Shown: in pieces, positions 8,187-17,984 of the stretch
Position numbering within the stretch: position 1 is the first letter of the stretch
Layout of the letters: each line of letters starts with the position of its first letter
NCBI GenBank assembly: GCA_041390825.1
Contig: JAWKPF010000025.1
Span: forward strand, 1 to 64,000
DNA: 64,000 nt
Origin: Thermomicrobiales bacterium
GTDB taxonomy: Bacteria; Chloroflexota; Chloroflexia; Thermomicrobiales; UBA6265
Direction of reading: 5' to 3'
Translations under genes and position numbers: made by a program
Notes under the pieces: model-generated
Databases searched by the model: none
Seen by the model: only the letters and a program-made list of their open reading frames with translations
What the model was told of the DNA's origin: nothing

Positions 8187-9155
8187 ATGAAATATGGGAC
8201 GCTGTCATCGGTCGACAAGCCGGTCGCGCGGGTCGTGCAGGGGACTACTGTGCTCGACCCTGCCGATCCTGCAGCGTCGTTTGCGCTGCTGGACGCCATC
8301 TTCGAGCTCGGTGGCACCACGTTCGATACCGCCCAGAGCTATCTCCAGGGTGATGCCGAACGCCTGCTTGGCCGATGGATGGCGGAGCGAAGAAATCAGG
8401 ATCAGGTGCTGGTCATCACGAAGGGATGCCACCATACGCCTGACCGGCAACGTGTGACGCCGTTCGATCTCACCGCCGATCTGCATGATTCGCTGGCGCG
8501 GCTAGGGCTCGAACGGATCGATCTCTACTTCTTGCACCGGGACAACCCGGACGTGCCGGTGGAAGAGATCATCGGAACGCTCAACGCGCATATCACTGCC
8601 GGAAAGATCGGCGCGATTGGTGCCTCGAACTGGACGGTCGAGCGGATCCAGGCTGCAAACCGCTCTGCGCGCGAACACGGCATGGAACCGTTCACCGCCA
8701 GCAGTCCGAACTACAGCCTGGCCGACCAGATCGCATCCCCCTGGGCGAACACGGTCAGCATCAGCGGACCAGGCAACGCCTCGTCCCGTGCCTGGTATCG
8801 GACCACCCGAATGCCGGTCTTCGCCTGGTCGAGCCTCGCGCACGGTTTTCTTTCAGGCCAGTTCCGGAGTGACCAACGCGGCGAACCGGCCAACGACTTC
8901 GAATGCTTTGTGCTCGAGACGTATGGCTCGGATGACAACTTCGAGCGGTTGCGCCGCGCCGAAGTGCTGGCCGAAGAGAAGGGCGTCACCGTGGCGCAAA
9001 TCGCGCTGTCGTTCATCCTCGAGCAACAGGTCGATGTCTACGCCATCACGGCAGGAAAGAACCCGCAAGAGTTTGCGGCAAATGTGGCCGCTCTCGATAT
9101 CGCACTCAGCCGGTCCGAGCTCGACTGGCTCGACCTGCTCGCGTACGAACGCTAG
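8187..9155 (+). CDS. Aldo/keto reductase
   Basis: 322 residues. The AKR catalytic tetrad is recognisable as Asp47, Tyr52 (FDTAQSY), Lys79 (ITKG) and His117 (FLHRD). The C-terminal NADPH-binding part ends in YAITAGKNPQEFAANVAAL. It lies 97 bases after the GH127 gene and is probably the last gene of the sugar operon, reducing or oxidising a released sugar. The exact substrate cannot be told. FDTAQSYLQGDAERLLG resembles AKRs of plant-polysaccharide loci. Confidence 0.88.
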   Translation: MKYGTLSSVDKPVARVVQGTTVLDPADPAASFALLDAIFELGGTTFDTAQSYLQGDAERLLGRWMAERRNQDQVLVITKGCHHTPDRQRVTPFDLTADLHDSLARLGLERIDLYFLHRDNPDVPVEEIIGTLNAHITAGKIGAIGASNWTVERIQAANRSAREHGMEPFTASSPNYSLADQIASPWANTVSISGPGNASSRAWYRTTRMPVFAWSSLAHGFLSGQFRSDQRGEPANDFECFVLETYGSDDNFERLRRAEVLAEEKGVTVAQIALSFILEQQVDVYAITAGKNPQEFAANVAALDIALSRSELDWLDLLAYER

Positions 9156-9207
9156 TTTCGGGCATACTTTCCCTATAGAGGACATTCGCTATTGAAAGGG
9201 AGCTGGC

Positions 9208-10722
9208 GTGGTCGAGCCGTTGTTGATTGCGAAATCGGGAGCCGAGAATGTCGACCTCTTGCCGGGCATGTCCAACCGGCATGGAGTCGTCTGCGGAGCA
9301 ACCGGTACCGGCAAGACGGTCACAATCCAGGCCATGTGCGAGCGATTTTCGGAAATCGGCACCCCGGTCTTCGTGGCTGATGTCAAGGGCGATCTGGCGG
9401 GTCTCTCGCAACCGGGCGGCGGCAACGAGAAGGTCGATCAGCGGTTGGCCGAAATGGCCATTCCGGACTATACGCCCCGTGGCTACCCGGTCGTGTTCTG
9501 GGACATCTATGGGGTGCAAGGGCATCAGGTCCGCACCACGGTCTCTGAAATGGGCCCGGTCCTGCTGGCCCGTCTCATGCAGTTGAACGACACGCAAGCG
9601 GGTGTGCTGCAGATCGTCTTCGCCTGGGCCGATGCGCAGAACTATCCACTGATCGATTTCAAGGACCTGCGAGCGCTTCTGGGTGAAGTGGCGGACAACC
9701 GCAAGAATATTCTCAAGGACTACGGAACCGTTTCGGTGCAGTCGGTCGGCGCAATTCAGCGCGCTGTCCTGACGATGGAGCAGCAAGGCGTCGACAAGTT
9801 CTTTGGCGAACCGGGGCTCGATCTGAGCGATTTCGTCAAGACCGACGCGAACGGCATGGGGCAGGTCAACGTGCTTGCCGCCGCAACGCTCTACCAGTCG
9901 CCAATCGCCTATTCGACCTTTCTCCTTTGGCTCCTTTCGGAGCTGTTCGAGTCCATGCCTGAGGTTGGCGACCCGGACAAGCCGAATCTCGTCTTTTTCT
10001 TCGACGAGGCGCATTTGCTCTTCGAAGACACGCCGAAACCGTTGCGTGACAAGATCGAGCAAGTCGTACGACTGATTCGCTCGAAGGGCGTGGGCGTCTT
10101 CTTCATCACGCAGATGCCGATCGATATTCCCGAGGTCATCCTCGGGCAGCTTGGCAACCGTGTGGAGCACGCGTTGCGCGCCTATACCCCGCGCGACCAG
10201 AAAGCGATTCGCGCCGTTGCCGAGACGTTTCGCACGAACCCAGACCTGGATGTCGAAACCGCCGTCACGGAACTGCAGGTCGGCGAAGCGCTGCTTTCCT
10301 TCCTCGATGACAAAGGGGCTCCAGGTGTGGTGCAGCGTGCTTTGATCATTCCGCCGCGCAGTCGGGTCGGGGCGATCACAGACGCTGAACGAGCCGCGGT
10401 CATGCAGGCCTCTACCTACGGACTCAAGTACGCCACCGCGGTCGACACCATGTCTGCCGCCGAGATGATCGAGGCGAAACATCAGCAGGACGAGGCCGAC
10501 GCCGAGCTGGCGAAGAAACAGGCCGAAATCGACGAACTGGAAGCGAAGCGACAGGCCGAACTGGAAAAAGAGTCCAAGAAGAAGACCACGACCTCGCATA
10601 AGCGGCAGCAGAAGAGCCCATTCGACGATGTCATTGCGTCGGCGTCGAATCAGGTGGGCCGTGAAATTGGACGCCAACTGGTCCGCGGTCTGCTGGGTAG
10701 TATCAAGCGCCAAACAAGTTGA
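9208..10722 (+). CDS. DUF853 (YjgR/HerA-like) ATPase
   Basis: 504 residues from GTG 9208 with AAAGGGA upstream. Walker A is GATGTGKT (about residues 31-38) and Walker B is LVFFFDEAH (about 262-270). The conserved VFFITQMPIDIPEVILGQLGNR segment is typical of DUF853 ATPases. The C-terminus (about 415-480) is a charged, Lys/Glu-rich coiled coil. Related proteins are HerA-type DNA-translocase-like ATPases, but the role of the DUF853 branch is not established. It stands alone between the sugar operon and an ABC-F gene. Confidence 0.88.
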   Translation: MVEPLLIAKSGAENVDLLPGMSNRHGVVCGATGTGKTVTIQAMCERFSEIGTPVFVADVKGDLAGLSQPGGGNEKVDQRLAEMAIPDYTPRGYPVVFWDIYGVQGHQVRTTVSEMGPVLLARLMQLNDTQAGVLQIVFAWADAQNYPLIDFKDLRALLGEVADNRKNILKDYGTVSVQSVGAIQRAVLTMEQQGVDKFFGEPGLDLSDFVKTDANGMGQVNVLAAATLYQSPIAYSTFLLWLLSELFESMPEVGDPDKPNLVFFFDEAHLLFEDTPKPLRDKIEQVVRLIRSKGVGVFFITQMPIDIPEVILGQLGNRVEHALRAYTPRDQKAIRAVAETFRTNPDLDVETAVTELQVGEALLSFLDDKGAPGVVQRALIIPPRSRVGAITDAERAAVMQASTYGLKYATAVDTMSAAEMIEAKHQQDEADAELAKKQAEIDELEAKRQAELEKESKKKTTTSHKRQQKSPFDDVIASASNQVGREIGRQLVRGLLGSIKRQTS

Positions 10723-10970
10723 CGGAATGACCTGGGTTCTGCGACCATAGCGACAGGTTTCGCAGGAGGTCTCCGTTGACGGACTAGTTCACACATCAGC
10801 GTTCTTGTCCATCCGTTTACGAGCGGATTTGGGCCGATGCCTGATGGTGAGCTGTCTCTGTTCTGGAGCCTGCCCGCAGCCGTTCTCTCCCCTCACGGGA
10901 TTCTGTACGCTCCTTTTCCAGTTGACGCATTCCACAGGACTCGGCGCGGTTCCGCGATGGAAACCCGTGC

Positions 10971-12631
10971 ATGCTTTCAGTCAATGCAGTCACATTTGAT
11001 ATCGACGGCATTCGCATCCTGGACGACGTCACGTTCTCGATTCCGGTGGGTGAAAAGGTCGGGCTCGTCGGCGCCAATGGCTCCGGCAAGTCGACCCTGC
11101 TGCAACTCATTGCCGGGCGGCGAAAACCGACCTCCGGCTCGATCCAGTTCATTGGCGGCGGAGCGATCGGCTACCTGCCGCAAGTCCCGTTCGATACCGG
11201 CAACGCCACTGTGTTCGACATGCTGGCGCGTGGCGCGAGCGGATGGACCGCTGCCCGGGATGCCATGGGCGCGCGTTGGAGCAGCTCTCCGCTGAGAAGC
11301 GAGCCTCAAATGACCACATGGGACGCTACGCAGGAAGTCAGTCGACACGTTCGAGGCTGCCGGCGGGTGGGCAGTCGAGGCGCGCATCGCCGCAATTCGA
11401 GATGGGTTGGGGCTGGGATCGATCTCGGACGCCCAGCCATTTCTCCAACTGAGCGGCGGACAGAAGACCCGCGTCATGCTGGGAGCCATTGCTGATCTCC
11501 GAGCCGTCGCTCATCTTGCTCGACGAACCAACGAACTATCTCGACCTTCCCGCCCTTGAATGGCTGGAGAGCTTTGTGCTGCGCTCGCCGGTTTCGATGC
11601 TGGTTGTTTCGCACGATCGCCGGTTCCTCGATACAACGGTAACCCGCATCCTCGAGCTCGATGATCGTACGCACACGCTTCGGTCGTTTCCGGGCAACTA
11701 CAGCTTCTATGCGCATGAACGGGCCCGCGAGCGCCGGCAGCATGAGATGGCGTATCAGGATCAGCAAGACGCCATCGCCAGGACTGAGGCTGCCATCCGC
11801 AAGCTCGATCAGGCCGCAAGCGGCATCGAGCAGGAGACGATTCACTTTCACTACCGGAAGGTCGCCAAAGGCATCGCCCGTCGCGCGACCGTTCAGAAAC
11901 ATCGCCTGGAGCGCGACCTCGCAAGCGAGGACCATTTAGAGCGGCCCGAGAACGATAAGCCCATTTACCTGGACGGCATTGTTGGCGCCGCATTCAGCGA
12001 CCGACGAACGCTGATCGCTGCAGAAGGTCTTTCGATTGCGCCTGGCGATTGCACGATCTTGCGCGGCGTCGATCTCACCATACGAGGTGGAGACCGCATT
12101 GCCATTGTTGGCGACAACGGCAGCGGAAAGACGTCCTTGCTGCGCACGCTCCTTGGGGAGATCGAGCCTGCTGCCGGGAGGGTCTATCGAGCGCCGGGAA
12201 TCCAGTTCGGGTACCTGAACCAGGAACTCCTGCGCTCCGGTGTGCGATTGAAATCGACCGTGCTCGACGCGCTGCGCAGCGTCGATGCCAGCAGCGAGAC
12301 CGAACTGCGAAACCTGCTGGCTCAGTTCCACTTTGCTGGTGACGATGTCTTCAAGCCGGTGGGCGAGCTAAGCGCTGGCGAGCGCATCCGGCTCGAGCTC
12401 GCGCGTATGGCAGCGGCCGGGGCGAACGTGCTGGTCCTGGACGAACCGACCAGCCATCTCGATCTTCCGGCCATCGAGCAACTCGAGTCGGCGCTTCGGC
12501 GCTATCCAGGCACGATCGTTGCCGTGTCGCATGACCGCGCATTTCTCGATCGCGTCGGCTTCGATACGTTCTACGAAACCCGGGATGGGAGATTGCAGGA
12601 GACCAGCTCGACAATCTGGGCCAAGGCGTGA
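10971..12631 (+). CDS. ABC-F family ATPase, reading frame broken near 11.27-11.49 kb
   Basis: Two ABC ATPase domains in one chain without membrane segments, as in ABC-F proteins that act on the ribosome. Domain 1 has Walker A GANGSGKST and signature LSGGQKTR; domain 2 has GDNGSGKTS and LSAGERIRLELAR. Each is followed by an LDEPT box with SHDR. The sequence changes frame about four times between 11265 and 11495: ALEQLSAEKRASNDHMGRYA in one frame, FEAAGGWAVEARIAAIRDGL in another, then LLISEPSLILLDEPTNYLD. All expected pieces survive, so clustered sequence errors are likelier than decay. Intact length would be about 550 residues. Confidence 0.8.
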
Positions 12632-12682
12632 CTGATATGAGCCGAAACGTCGGGGCTCCGGCACATTTCCCCTCCGCACGTC

Positions 12683-12711
12683 TTGACACCGGCCTGCCAA
12701 ATCGCTAAATT
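12683..12711 (+). promoter_or_regulatory. Promoter of the SAM riboswitch-metXY transcript
   Basis: A consensus TTGACA (12683-12688) and TAAATT (12706-12711) are separated by 17 bp. A start near 12718 would place the riboswitch about 17 bases into the transcript. Confidence 0.65.
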
Positions 12712-12732
12712 CTCAGTCAACAACTGAATATC

Positions 12733-12842
12733 AATCCTTATCAGGAGAGGTGGAGGGATACGGCCCTGTGAAGCCCGGCAGCCTGCCCCGCATTGCGCGG
12801 CAAGGTGCCAATTCCGGCGAGGAAACTCGCGAGATAAGGGAC
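12733..12842 (+). ncRNA. SAM-I riboswitch (S-box)
   Basis: The S-box consensus is visible throughout: CTTATCAGGAGAGGTGGAGG at the 5' side, then GGCCCTGTGAAGCCCGGCA, GGTGCCAATTCC and the closing GATAAG. P1 forms from CTTATC (12737-12742) and GATAAG (12833-12838). SAM binding normally stabilises P1 and switches the downstream genes off. The downstream genes metX and metY make methionine, which fits. Confidence 0.96.
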
Positions 12843-12866
12843 TGCTGCATTCGCGCAACCCTTGTC

Positions 12867-12886
12867 ACCCCCGGCAGGGGTTTTTT
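12867..12886 (+). terminator. Riboswitch intrinsic terminator
   Basis: ACCCC (12867-12871) and GGGGT (12877-12881) form a short GC stem, followed by a run of six T. A competing helix can form between the 3' strand of P1, GATAAGGG (12833-12840), and CCCTTGTC (12859-12866). It abuts the terminator stem but does not overlap it. Confidence 0.75.
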
Positions 12887-12931
12887 GTTGAACCTGCACC
12901 GGCCAACTGGCCAGATGAACGGGCACAACGC

Positions 12932-14167
12932 GTGAAGCAACGATTCGACGGTTCGATTTTCTTTCCAATGCAAGCGCCAGATACCGGCGCCGAACTCGAG
13001 CGCGGTTCTCATCTGCAGCTCTTGCCGCCATTGAACATGTCCGGCGAGGCTGAGAACGGCGAGCTCCGTTGGTTCACCACGGGTCCAGTGCAGCTCGAGC
13101 TCGGCGGCATCCTCCCCAGTGTCACGGTTGCCTACCGCACCTGGGGAACTCTGAACGAGCATCGGGACAACGCGGTTCTCGTCCTGCATGCCCTTACTGG
13201 CGACAGCAACGCGGCCAACGACGGCGGCTGGTGGGAACCGTTGATCGGACCCGGCCGAGCCATCGACACCGACCGTGCATTCGTCATCTGTTCGAACATC
13301 CTTGGCGGCTGTCAGGGCACCACTGGCCCAGCATCGATCGATCCGCTCACCGGCCGGCCGTATGCAATGCGCTTTCCGCTTATCACCATCGGCGACATGG
13401 TGACCGTCCAGCGGCGTCTCGTGGAGTCGCTCGGCATTCGCGGCCTGATCGCCATTGGCGGTTCGATCGGTGGATGCCAGGCGCTGGAGTGGGCGACTCG
13501 TCATCCCGAGCTCGTGCGCGCTTCCGTGCCCGTGGCAGCCACAGCCGCACTTGGCCCCCAGGCCATCGCGCTCAACGAAGCTGGCCGCCGGGCGATCATG
13601 GCCGACCCTGATTGGCGAGGCGGAGAGTACGCCAGTGAAGGGGTGTTTCCCGCTGACGGGCTCGCGATTGCGCGTATGATCGCGATGACGCAGTTCCACT
13701 CTACAGAGAGCATGGGCGCGCGCTTTGGGCGCAAACCGGCCACCCGCCCCAGCCTGTATCCGTCATTTGGCGGCACGTTCGATGTCGAGGGCTACGTCCA
13801 TTATCACGGCGCCGCGTTGGTGCGCCGGTTCGATGCCAACAGCCATCTCTATCTGACCCGCGCCATGGATCTCTATGATCTCTATCGCGATGGCGGCGTC
13901 GAAGAATGGCTCGACCGTATTGCCGCGCCGATGTTGCTGCTCGGCATTCGCAGCGATTGGCTCTACCCAGCAGCAGGCGTTATCGAGTTGGGCGAGCAGG
14001 TCGCCGCGCGGGGGAAGGACGTCGCATACATCGAGCTCGATTCACCCGATGGCCACGATGCCTTTCTCAAGGAGTGGGAGATGATGACCGACGCCATCGG
14101 ACCCTTCGTTACTGCTTCGCTCGACCAGCTCGAGCAACCCGAATCTCACGTTGCCCGTCATGGGTGA
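12932..14167 (+). CDS. metX: Homoserine O-acetyltransferase
   Basis: 411 residues of the alpha/beta-hydrolase MetX family. It activates homoserine with acetyl-CoA, the first committed step to methionine. The nucleophile elbow GGSIGG gives Ser178; Asp342 (SDWLYP) and His375 (DGHDAF) complete the triad. The [18 protein letters not shown] oxyanion region is present as [14 protein letters not shown]. The start is taken as GTG 12932, though its ribosome site is poor; ATG 12968 is an alternative that loses nothing conserved. The gene is under the SAM-I riboswitch and 62 bases upstream of metY. Some MetX-like enzymes use succinyl-CoA; this is not distinguished here. Confidence 0.92.
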   Translation: MKQRFDGSIFFPMQAPDTGAELERGSHLQLLPPLNMSGEAENGELRWFTTGPVQLELGGILPSVTVAYRTWGTLNEHRDNAVLVLHALTGDSNAANDGGWWEPLIGPGRAIDTDRAFVICSNILGGCQGTTGPASIDPLTGRPYAMRFPLITIGDMVTVQRRLVESLGIRGLIAIGGSIGGCQALEWATRHPELVRASVPVAATAALGPQAIALNEAGRRAIMADPDWRGGEYASEGVFPADGLAIARMIAMTQFHSTESMGARFGRKPATRPSLYPSFGGTFDVEGYVHYHGAALVRRFDANSHLYLTRAMDLYDLYRDGGVEEWLDRIAAPMLLLGIRSDWLYPAAGVIELGEQVAARGKDVAYIELDSPDGHDAFLKEWEMMTDAIGPFVTASLDQLEQPESHVARHG

Positions 14168-14229
14168 GTCGAACGCAACATAGGAACGAGTGCCGGGCGA
14201 TTGGCGCCCCGGCAGAAAGAGGAGAACGC

Positions 14230-15531
14230 ATGACCGAAACACAACCCGGATTCGAAACCCAGGCGCTGCATGCCGGCCAGGAGGTCGATCCCACGACCAA
14301 ATCGCGTGCGGTTCCGATTCACATGACCACCTCGTATGTTTTTGATAGTCCGGAACATGCAGCAAATCTGTTCGCGCTCAAGGAATTTGGAAACATCTAC
14401 ACGCGTCTGATGAATCCGACCACCGATGTCTTCGAAAAGCGGATTGCCGCGCTCGAAGGCGGCGCGGCGGCGCTTGCATTCGCCTCTGGTCAGGCGGCCG
14501 AAACCGCGGCCATTCAGAACATCGCCAATGCCGGCGATGAAGTCGTTTCCACCACGAGCCTCTACGGCGGCACTTATAACCTCTTCCACTACACGCTTCC
14601 GAAGATGGGCGTCAAGGTGATCTTCACCGAGCCGAACGCCGCCGCTGTCAAGGCCGCCATCACCGACAAGACGAAAGCGGTCTATTCAGAATCCGTCGGC
14701 AACCCGGATCTGTTGACTCTCGATATCGAAGCGGTCGCCGACGTGGCCCATGCAGCAGGCATCCCCCTCATCATCGACAACACGATCCCGACGCCCTATC
14801 TGCTGAACCCGCTGGCGCATGGCGCCGACATCGTCGTCCACTCTGCAACGAAGTTCATCGGCGGTCATGGTCAGGCGATCGGCGGCGTCCTGATCGATGG
14901 CGGCAAGTTCGACTGGGGCGCGTCGGGGCGTTTCCCGGATTTCACGACCCCGGATCCGAGCTACCACGGGCTTGTCTACAACGATGTGTTCAGTCCAGCC
15001 AACTTCGGCGCAAACATCGCGTACATCATCAAGGCGCGCACACATCTCTTGCGGGACACCGGAGCGGCGCTCAGCCCGTTCAATGCCTGGCTCTTCATCG
15101 CGGGGCTGGAGAGTTTGGCTGTGCGTGTGGAGCGCCACAGCCAGAACGCGCATGCAGTCGCGCGTTTCCTGACCGAGCATCCGAAGGTGTCCTGGGTCAA
15201 CTATCCGGGTCTTCCTGGCCATCCCGCGTACAAGACTGCAAGCAAGTACTTCCGCAACGGACTCTATGGCGCGATTCTCGGATTTGGCGTGCGCGGCGGC
15301 GCCGACGCTGGACGCAAGCTGATCGAGAACGTGAAACTCTTCTCTCACCTTGCGAATATCGGTGATTCCAAGTCGCTGATCATCCATCCGGCGTCGACGA
15401 CGCATTCCCAGCTGACTGAGGAGGAGCAGGCGACCACCGGTGTCTCGCCGGACTACGTTCGCCTTTCGGTGGGCCTCGAAACCGTCTCCGACATCATCGC
15501 GGACCTCGACCAGGCGCTCGCGAAGATCTAG
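14230..15531 (+). CDS. metY: O-acetylhomoserine aminocarboxypropyltransferase (sulfhydrylase)
   Basis: 433 residues, PLP-dependent Cys/Met metabolism family. It converts O-acetylhomoserine plus sulfide to homocysteine. The PLP lysine is Lys208 in [10 protein letters not shown]. The characteristic [17 protein letters not shown] start and the C-terminal [15 protein letters not shown] are complete. Start ATG 14230 has AGAGGAGAACGC upstream; an in-frame extension into metX is not credible. It is the second gene of the SAM-controlled unit and is closed by a strong hairpin terminator. Confidence 0.95.
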   Translation: MTETQPGFETQALHAGQEVDPTTKSRAVPIHMTTSYVFDSPEHAANLFALKEFGNIYTRLMNPTTDVFEKRIAALEGGAAALAFASGQAAETAAIQNIANAGDEVVSTTSLYGGTYNLFHYTLPKMGVKVIFTEPNAAAVKAAITDKTKAVYSESVGNPDLLTLDIEAVADVAHAAGIPLIIDNTIPTPYLLNPLAHGADIVVHSATKFIGGHGQAIGGVLIDGGKFDWGASGRFPDFTTPDPSYHGLVYNDVFSPANFGANIAYIIKARTHLLRDTGAALSPFNAWLFIAGLESLAVRVERHSQNAHAVARFLTEHPKVSWVNYPGLPGHPAYKTASKYFRNGLYGAILGFGVRGGADAGRKLIENVKLFSHLANIGDSKSLIIHPASTTHSQLTEEEQATTGVSPDYVRLSVGLETVSDIIADLDQALAKI

Positions 15532-15550
15532 CCGCCGAGATCACAGCGCG

Positions 15551-15583
15551 AAAACGGCCGGAGCGAAAACTCCGGCCGTTCGT
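15551..15583. terminator. Hairpin terminator after metY
   Basis: ACGGCCGGAG (15554-15563) and CTCCGGCCGT (15570-15579) form a perfect 10-bp stem with a CGAAAA loop. The A-run on its left could also serve transcripts coming from the right. Confidence 0.8.
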
Positions 15584-15683
15584 TCAGGTCGGGCAACTGG
15601 TTGGTGCGTTCAAATGCGAACGGGACCGACATCCCTGGCGCTATATTGTCGAGCCAGGGACAGAGGCCGATCGGCCCTGTGCG

Positions 15684-15986
15684 TCAGGACGCGCGCGACT
15701 TGGCCTTCGCTGGCCGGAGGAACTCTTCCCGAAACCACTGCGCTTGCCAGGGGATCGCGGCCTTGTTTCCACTATCGCGAAAGTCGACCAGGTAGAGGGG
15801 AATGGTGTACGGCCCTTCCGGGTTGATCTCGACGATCTTCCCGACAGCGCCGTCAAACTTCGCCTCCGGCGACGTCGTGTAGAGCACGCTGATGCCCCAC
15901 ACACCGCGCTTGTTGTGGCCGCGAGGCATGTGGACCTCGACGGTATCGCCCACGAAATAGCGAGATTTGGCAACAGTGTCGGACAT
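15684..15986 (-). CDS. Small conserved-looking protein of unknown function
   Basis: 100 residues starting MSDTVAKSRYFVGDTVEVHMP. The alternation of short hydrophobic strands with glycines (FVGDTVEVHM, GISVLYTTS, GAVGKIVEINPEGPY) suggests a small beta-barrel, SH3-like fold, but no family is recognised. No signal peptide or membrane segment. AGGAG in the upstream minus strand (about 15991-15995) supports the start. It converges on metY and stands alone. Confidence 0.65.
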   Translation of the reverse strand: MSDTVAKSRYFVGDTVEVHMPRGHNKRGVWGISVLYTTSPEAKFDGAVGKIVEINPEGPYTIPLYLVDFRDSGNKAAIPWQAQWFREEFLRPAKAKSRAS

Positions 15987-16078
15987 CGTAGGCTCCTCTG
16001 ACGTCAGTCGAGCGCCGAAATCGACGACTCCGGCTCCGTGATGCCCGGATTATAACGAAGCGCACTGTCAGAGAGGGA

Positions 16079-16384
16079 TCAGGAGGTTGCGAACTTCCGT
16101 GTGGGTGAGGTTCCGCCAGCAAGCCGTCGCCGCAGACCAGCCAGGCCGCTGGCCTGGGCGCCGGCATCCTCGGCAGGATCTGGCGGAAACGACGGCTGCG
16201 CGGTGAATGGCCGCCCGAACGGCTTGGTGACGACCAGGCGATCGAGCGCATCCTGCTGGTCGGCTGTGCGGTGCTCTGCGGCCAGCGCTACTCGTCGTGC
16301 ATAGAGATCGACGATCCCCCGCTCGATGTTCAGGTTCGCCCAGTTCTGGACGGGTCGATTCTGGTCAGCCACATCCTGTGACAT
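16079..16384 (-). CDS. Hypothetical protein
   Basis: 101 residues from ATG 16384 (MSQDVADQNRPVQNWANLNI). The N-terminal 60 residues look helical and charged (RGIVDLYARRVALAAEHRTADQQDALDRLVV); the C-terminus is Pro/Ala-rich and probably disordered. Codon use resembles a real gene. No family is recognised, and the ribosome site is weak. The frame continues upstream to 16630, but that part does not look coding. Confidence 0.4.
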   Translation of the reverse strand: MSQDVADQNRPVQNWANLNIERGIVDLYARRVALAAEHRTADQQDALDRLVVTKPFGRPFTAQPSFPPDPAEDAGAQASGLAGLRRRLAGGTSPTRKFATS

Positions 16385-16628
16385 GAGGCACGGTTCCGCC
16401 TGATCGGTGACTCGGGATATGCGTGCGTGCATTGTACGTACGCTACCATCCGATTGGCAACTGGCGATTTGGTCCACACAATGGCGTGACTGCCGGTCAC
16501 GTGGTCGTGCGCGACAATTGACGATCATCTCGCACGCCCATATCATCGCGAAGCCTGCTGCGGGATGTAACCGATAGGTGGGATTTGGCGCGCCCGAATG
16601 GCGCGCAAGTGGAAACGATGTTCCGTTC

Positions 16629-17858
16629 ATGAGTCAGCAGGGCACGAGCCGAGTTGCCAATCACCTCCGCATGCGTGCGTCGCGCGCGCGCGCGTTCGAG
16701 AACTCTCCATGGTCGGAGGCAACGGACCTCATAAGAGACCGGCCAGACGCGATCTACTTCGGCGACGGAGCTCCGAACGCCGAGGTTCAGCCGTTCGCGC
16801 GACTGCAGGAAGCAGCGGGGCGCGCCTGGTCGGACGCACCCGGGAACCTCGGCTACGGAGAACTGGCGGGATTCGCGCCGCTGCGTGAACTGATTGCCGA
16901 GCGCATGCAGGTGCGGGGGATATGCGCATCGCCCGGCGAGATCATGATCACGAACGGGAGCCAGCAGGGAATCGACCTGATCGCGCGGCTCATGCTCGAT
17001 CCCGGCGACTCGATCCTGGTCGAGGGGCCAACGTACATCGGCGCGATGCAGACCTTCGATGCCTACGAAGTCGACTACGCAGTGGTTCCCATGGACGATC
17101 ACGGCATCGACGTGGTCGCGCTCGAAGAACGGCTCGAACGGCTGGAGCGAAAACCGAAATTGCTCTACACCATTCCAGCGTTCCAAAACCCAACTGGGGC
17201 CTCGATCTCGCTTCAGCGACGTGACGCGCTGCTCGAGCTTGCCGAACGCCGGCATCTTCTGATCATCGAAGACGACCCCTACGGCGAGCTTTGGTATGAC
17301 CAACCGCCGGTCCCCGCGCTCCGCGCCGATCACCCCTCGGTTGTCTATCTCGGATCCTTCTCGAAGACGATCGCGCCCGGTCTGCGCGTCGGCTGGATGG
17401 TGCCACCGCCGGACATGCTGGATCTTCTCCTCATGGCCAAGGAAGGCGCCGACATCCACAGCAACCGAATCGCGACGCGCACGGTGTATCACGCTGCGGA
17501 CGGATTTCTCGATCAGCATGTCGCTGGCCTGCGCGATTTCTACGGCGCTCGCCGCAACGTTCTCCTGGAAGGTCTGCAGGCCTCCATGCCGTCAGAGATC
17601 GAATGGAACGTTCCCGGCGGCGGCTTTTTCCTCTGGATTCGCCTGCCAGAAAACGTATCGGCCAATCAATTGCTGATCACCGCCGCCCAACACGATGTGG
17701 CGTATCTGCCAGGTTCCTGGTTCTATCCGTTGGGAGACGTCCAATACAACGAGCTTCGGCTGAGTTTCTCGTCCCTGCCAGTCGATCGCATTCGGCTGGG
17801 CGCGCAGCGGCTCGGAGAAGCGGCGCATGACTTTCTTCGCAATGAAGAGTGCAACTGA
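16629..17858 (+). CDS. PLP-dependent aminotransferase, class I/II (2-aminoadipate/MocR-type fold)
   Basis: 409 residues. The PLP lysine is Lys246 in SFSKTIAPGLRVGW, and the pocket motifs GSQQGIDL, PAFQNPTG and EDDPYGELWYD are present. It lacks the GntR DNA-binding domain of MocR regulators, so it is an enzyme of the LysN/2-aminoadipate transaminase-like group; the amino acid is unknown. The start is ATG 16629; the frame is open further upstream without a site. A GTACGTAC palindrome sits about 190 bases upstream (16434-16441). Confidence 0.88.
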   Translation: MSQQGTSRVANHLRMRASRARAFENSPWSEATDLIRDRPDAIYFGDGAPNAEVQPFARLQEAAGRAWSDAPGNLGYGELAGFAPLRELIAERMQVRGICASPGEIMITNGSQQGIDLIARLMLDPGDSILVEGPTYIGAMQTFDAYEVDYAVVPMDDHGIDVVALEERLERLERKPKLLYTIPAFQNPTGASISLQRRDALLELAERRHLLIIEDDPYGELWYDQPPVPALRADHPSVVYLGSFSKTIAPGLRVGWMVPPPDMLDLLLMAKEGADIHSNRIATRTVYHAADGFLDQHVAGLRDFYGARRNVLLEGLQASMPSEIEWNVPGGGFFLWIRLPENVSANQLLITAAQHDVAYLPGSWFYPLGDVQYNELRLSFSSLPVDRIRLGAQRLGEAAHDFLRNEECN

Positions 17859-17984
17859 ACGCGTTTGAGAAACGTGTCCTGAGTCAGGTGGTGATCGGAT
17901 CGCACAAAGATGGGACGCCCGCGCTGCGATGGCAGCGTCGTGGCGCCCCTCGTTTGGTTGCAGTCGGTGCTCGGAGACGCGGCG

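Noticed and set aside
9106..10713. Open frame of 535 codons on the minus strand opposite the DUF853 ATPase gene
   Set aside because: It is fully antisense to a well-conserved gene, and its translation resembles no protein family. Long antisense frames are common at this GC content.
12750..12935. 61-codon plus-strand frame over the SAM riboswitch
   Set aside because: It lies within the structured aptamer and terminator, and its protein has no family features.
13906..14229. N-terminal extension of metY into metX
   Set aside because: It is a shifted-frame reading of metX; ATG 14230 has a strong ribosome site and the family's normal N-terminus.
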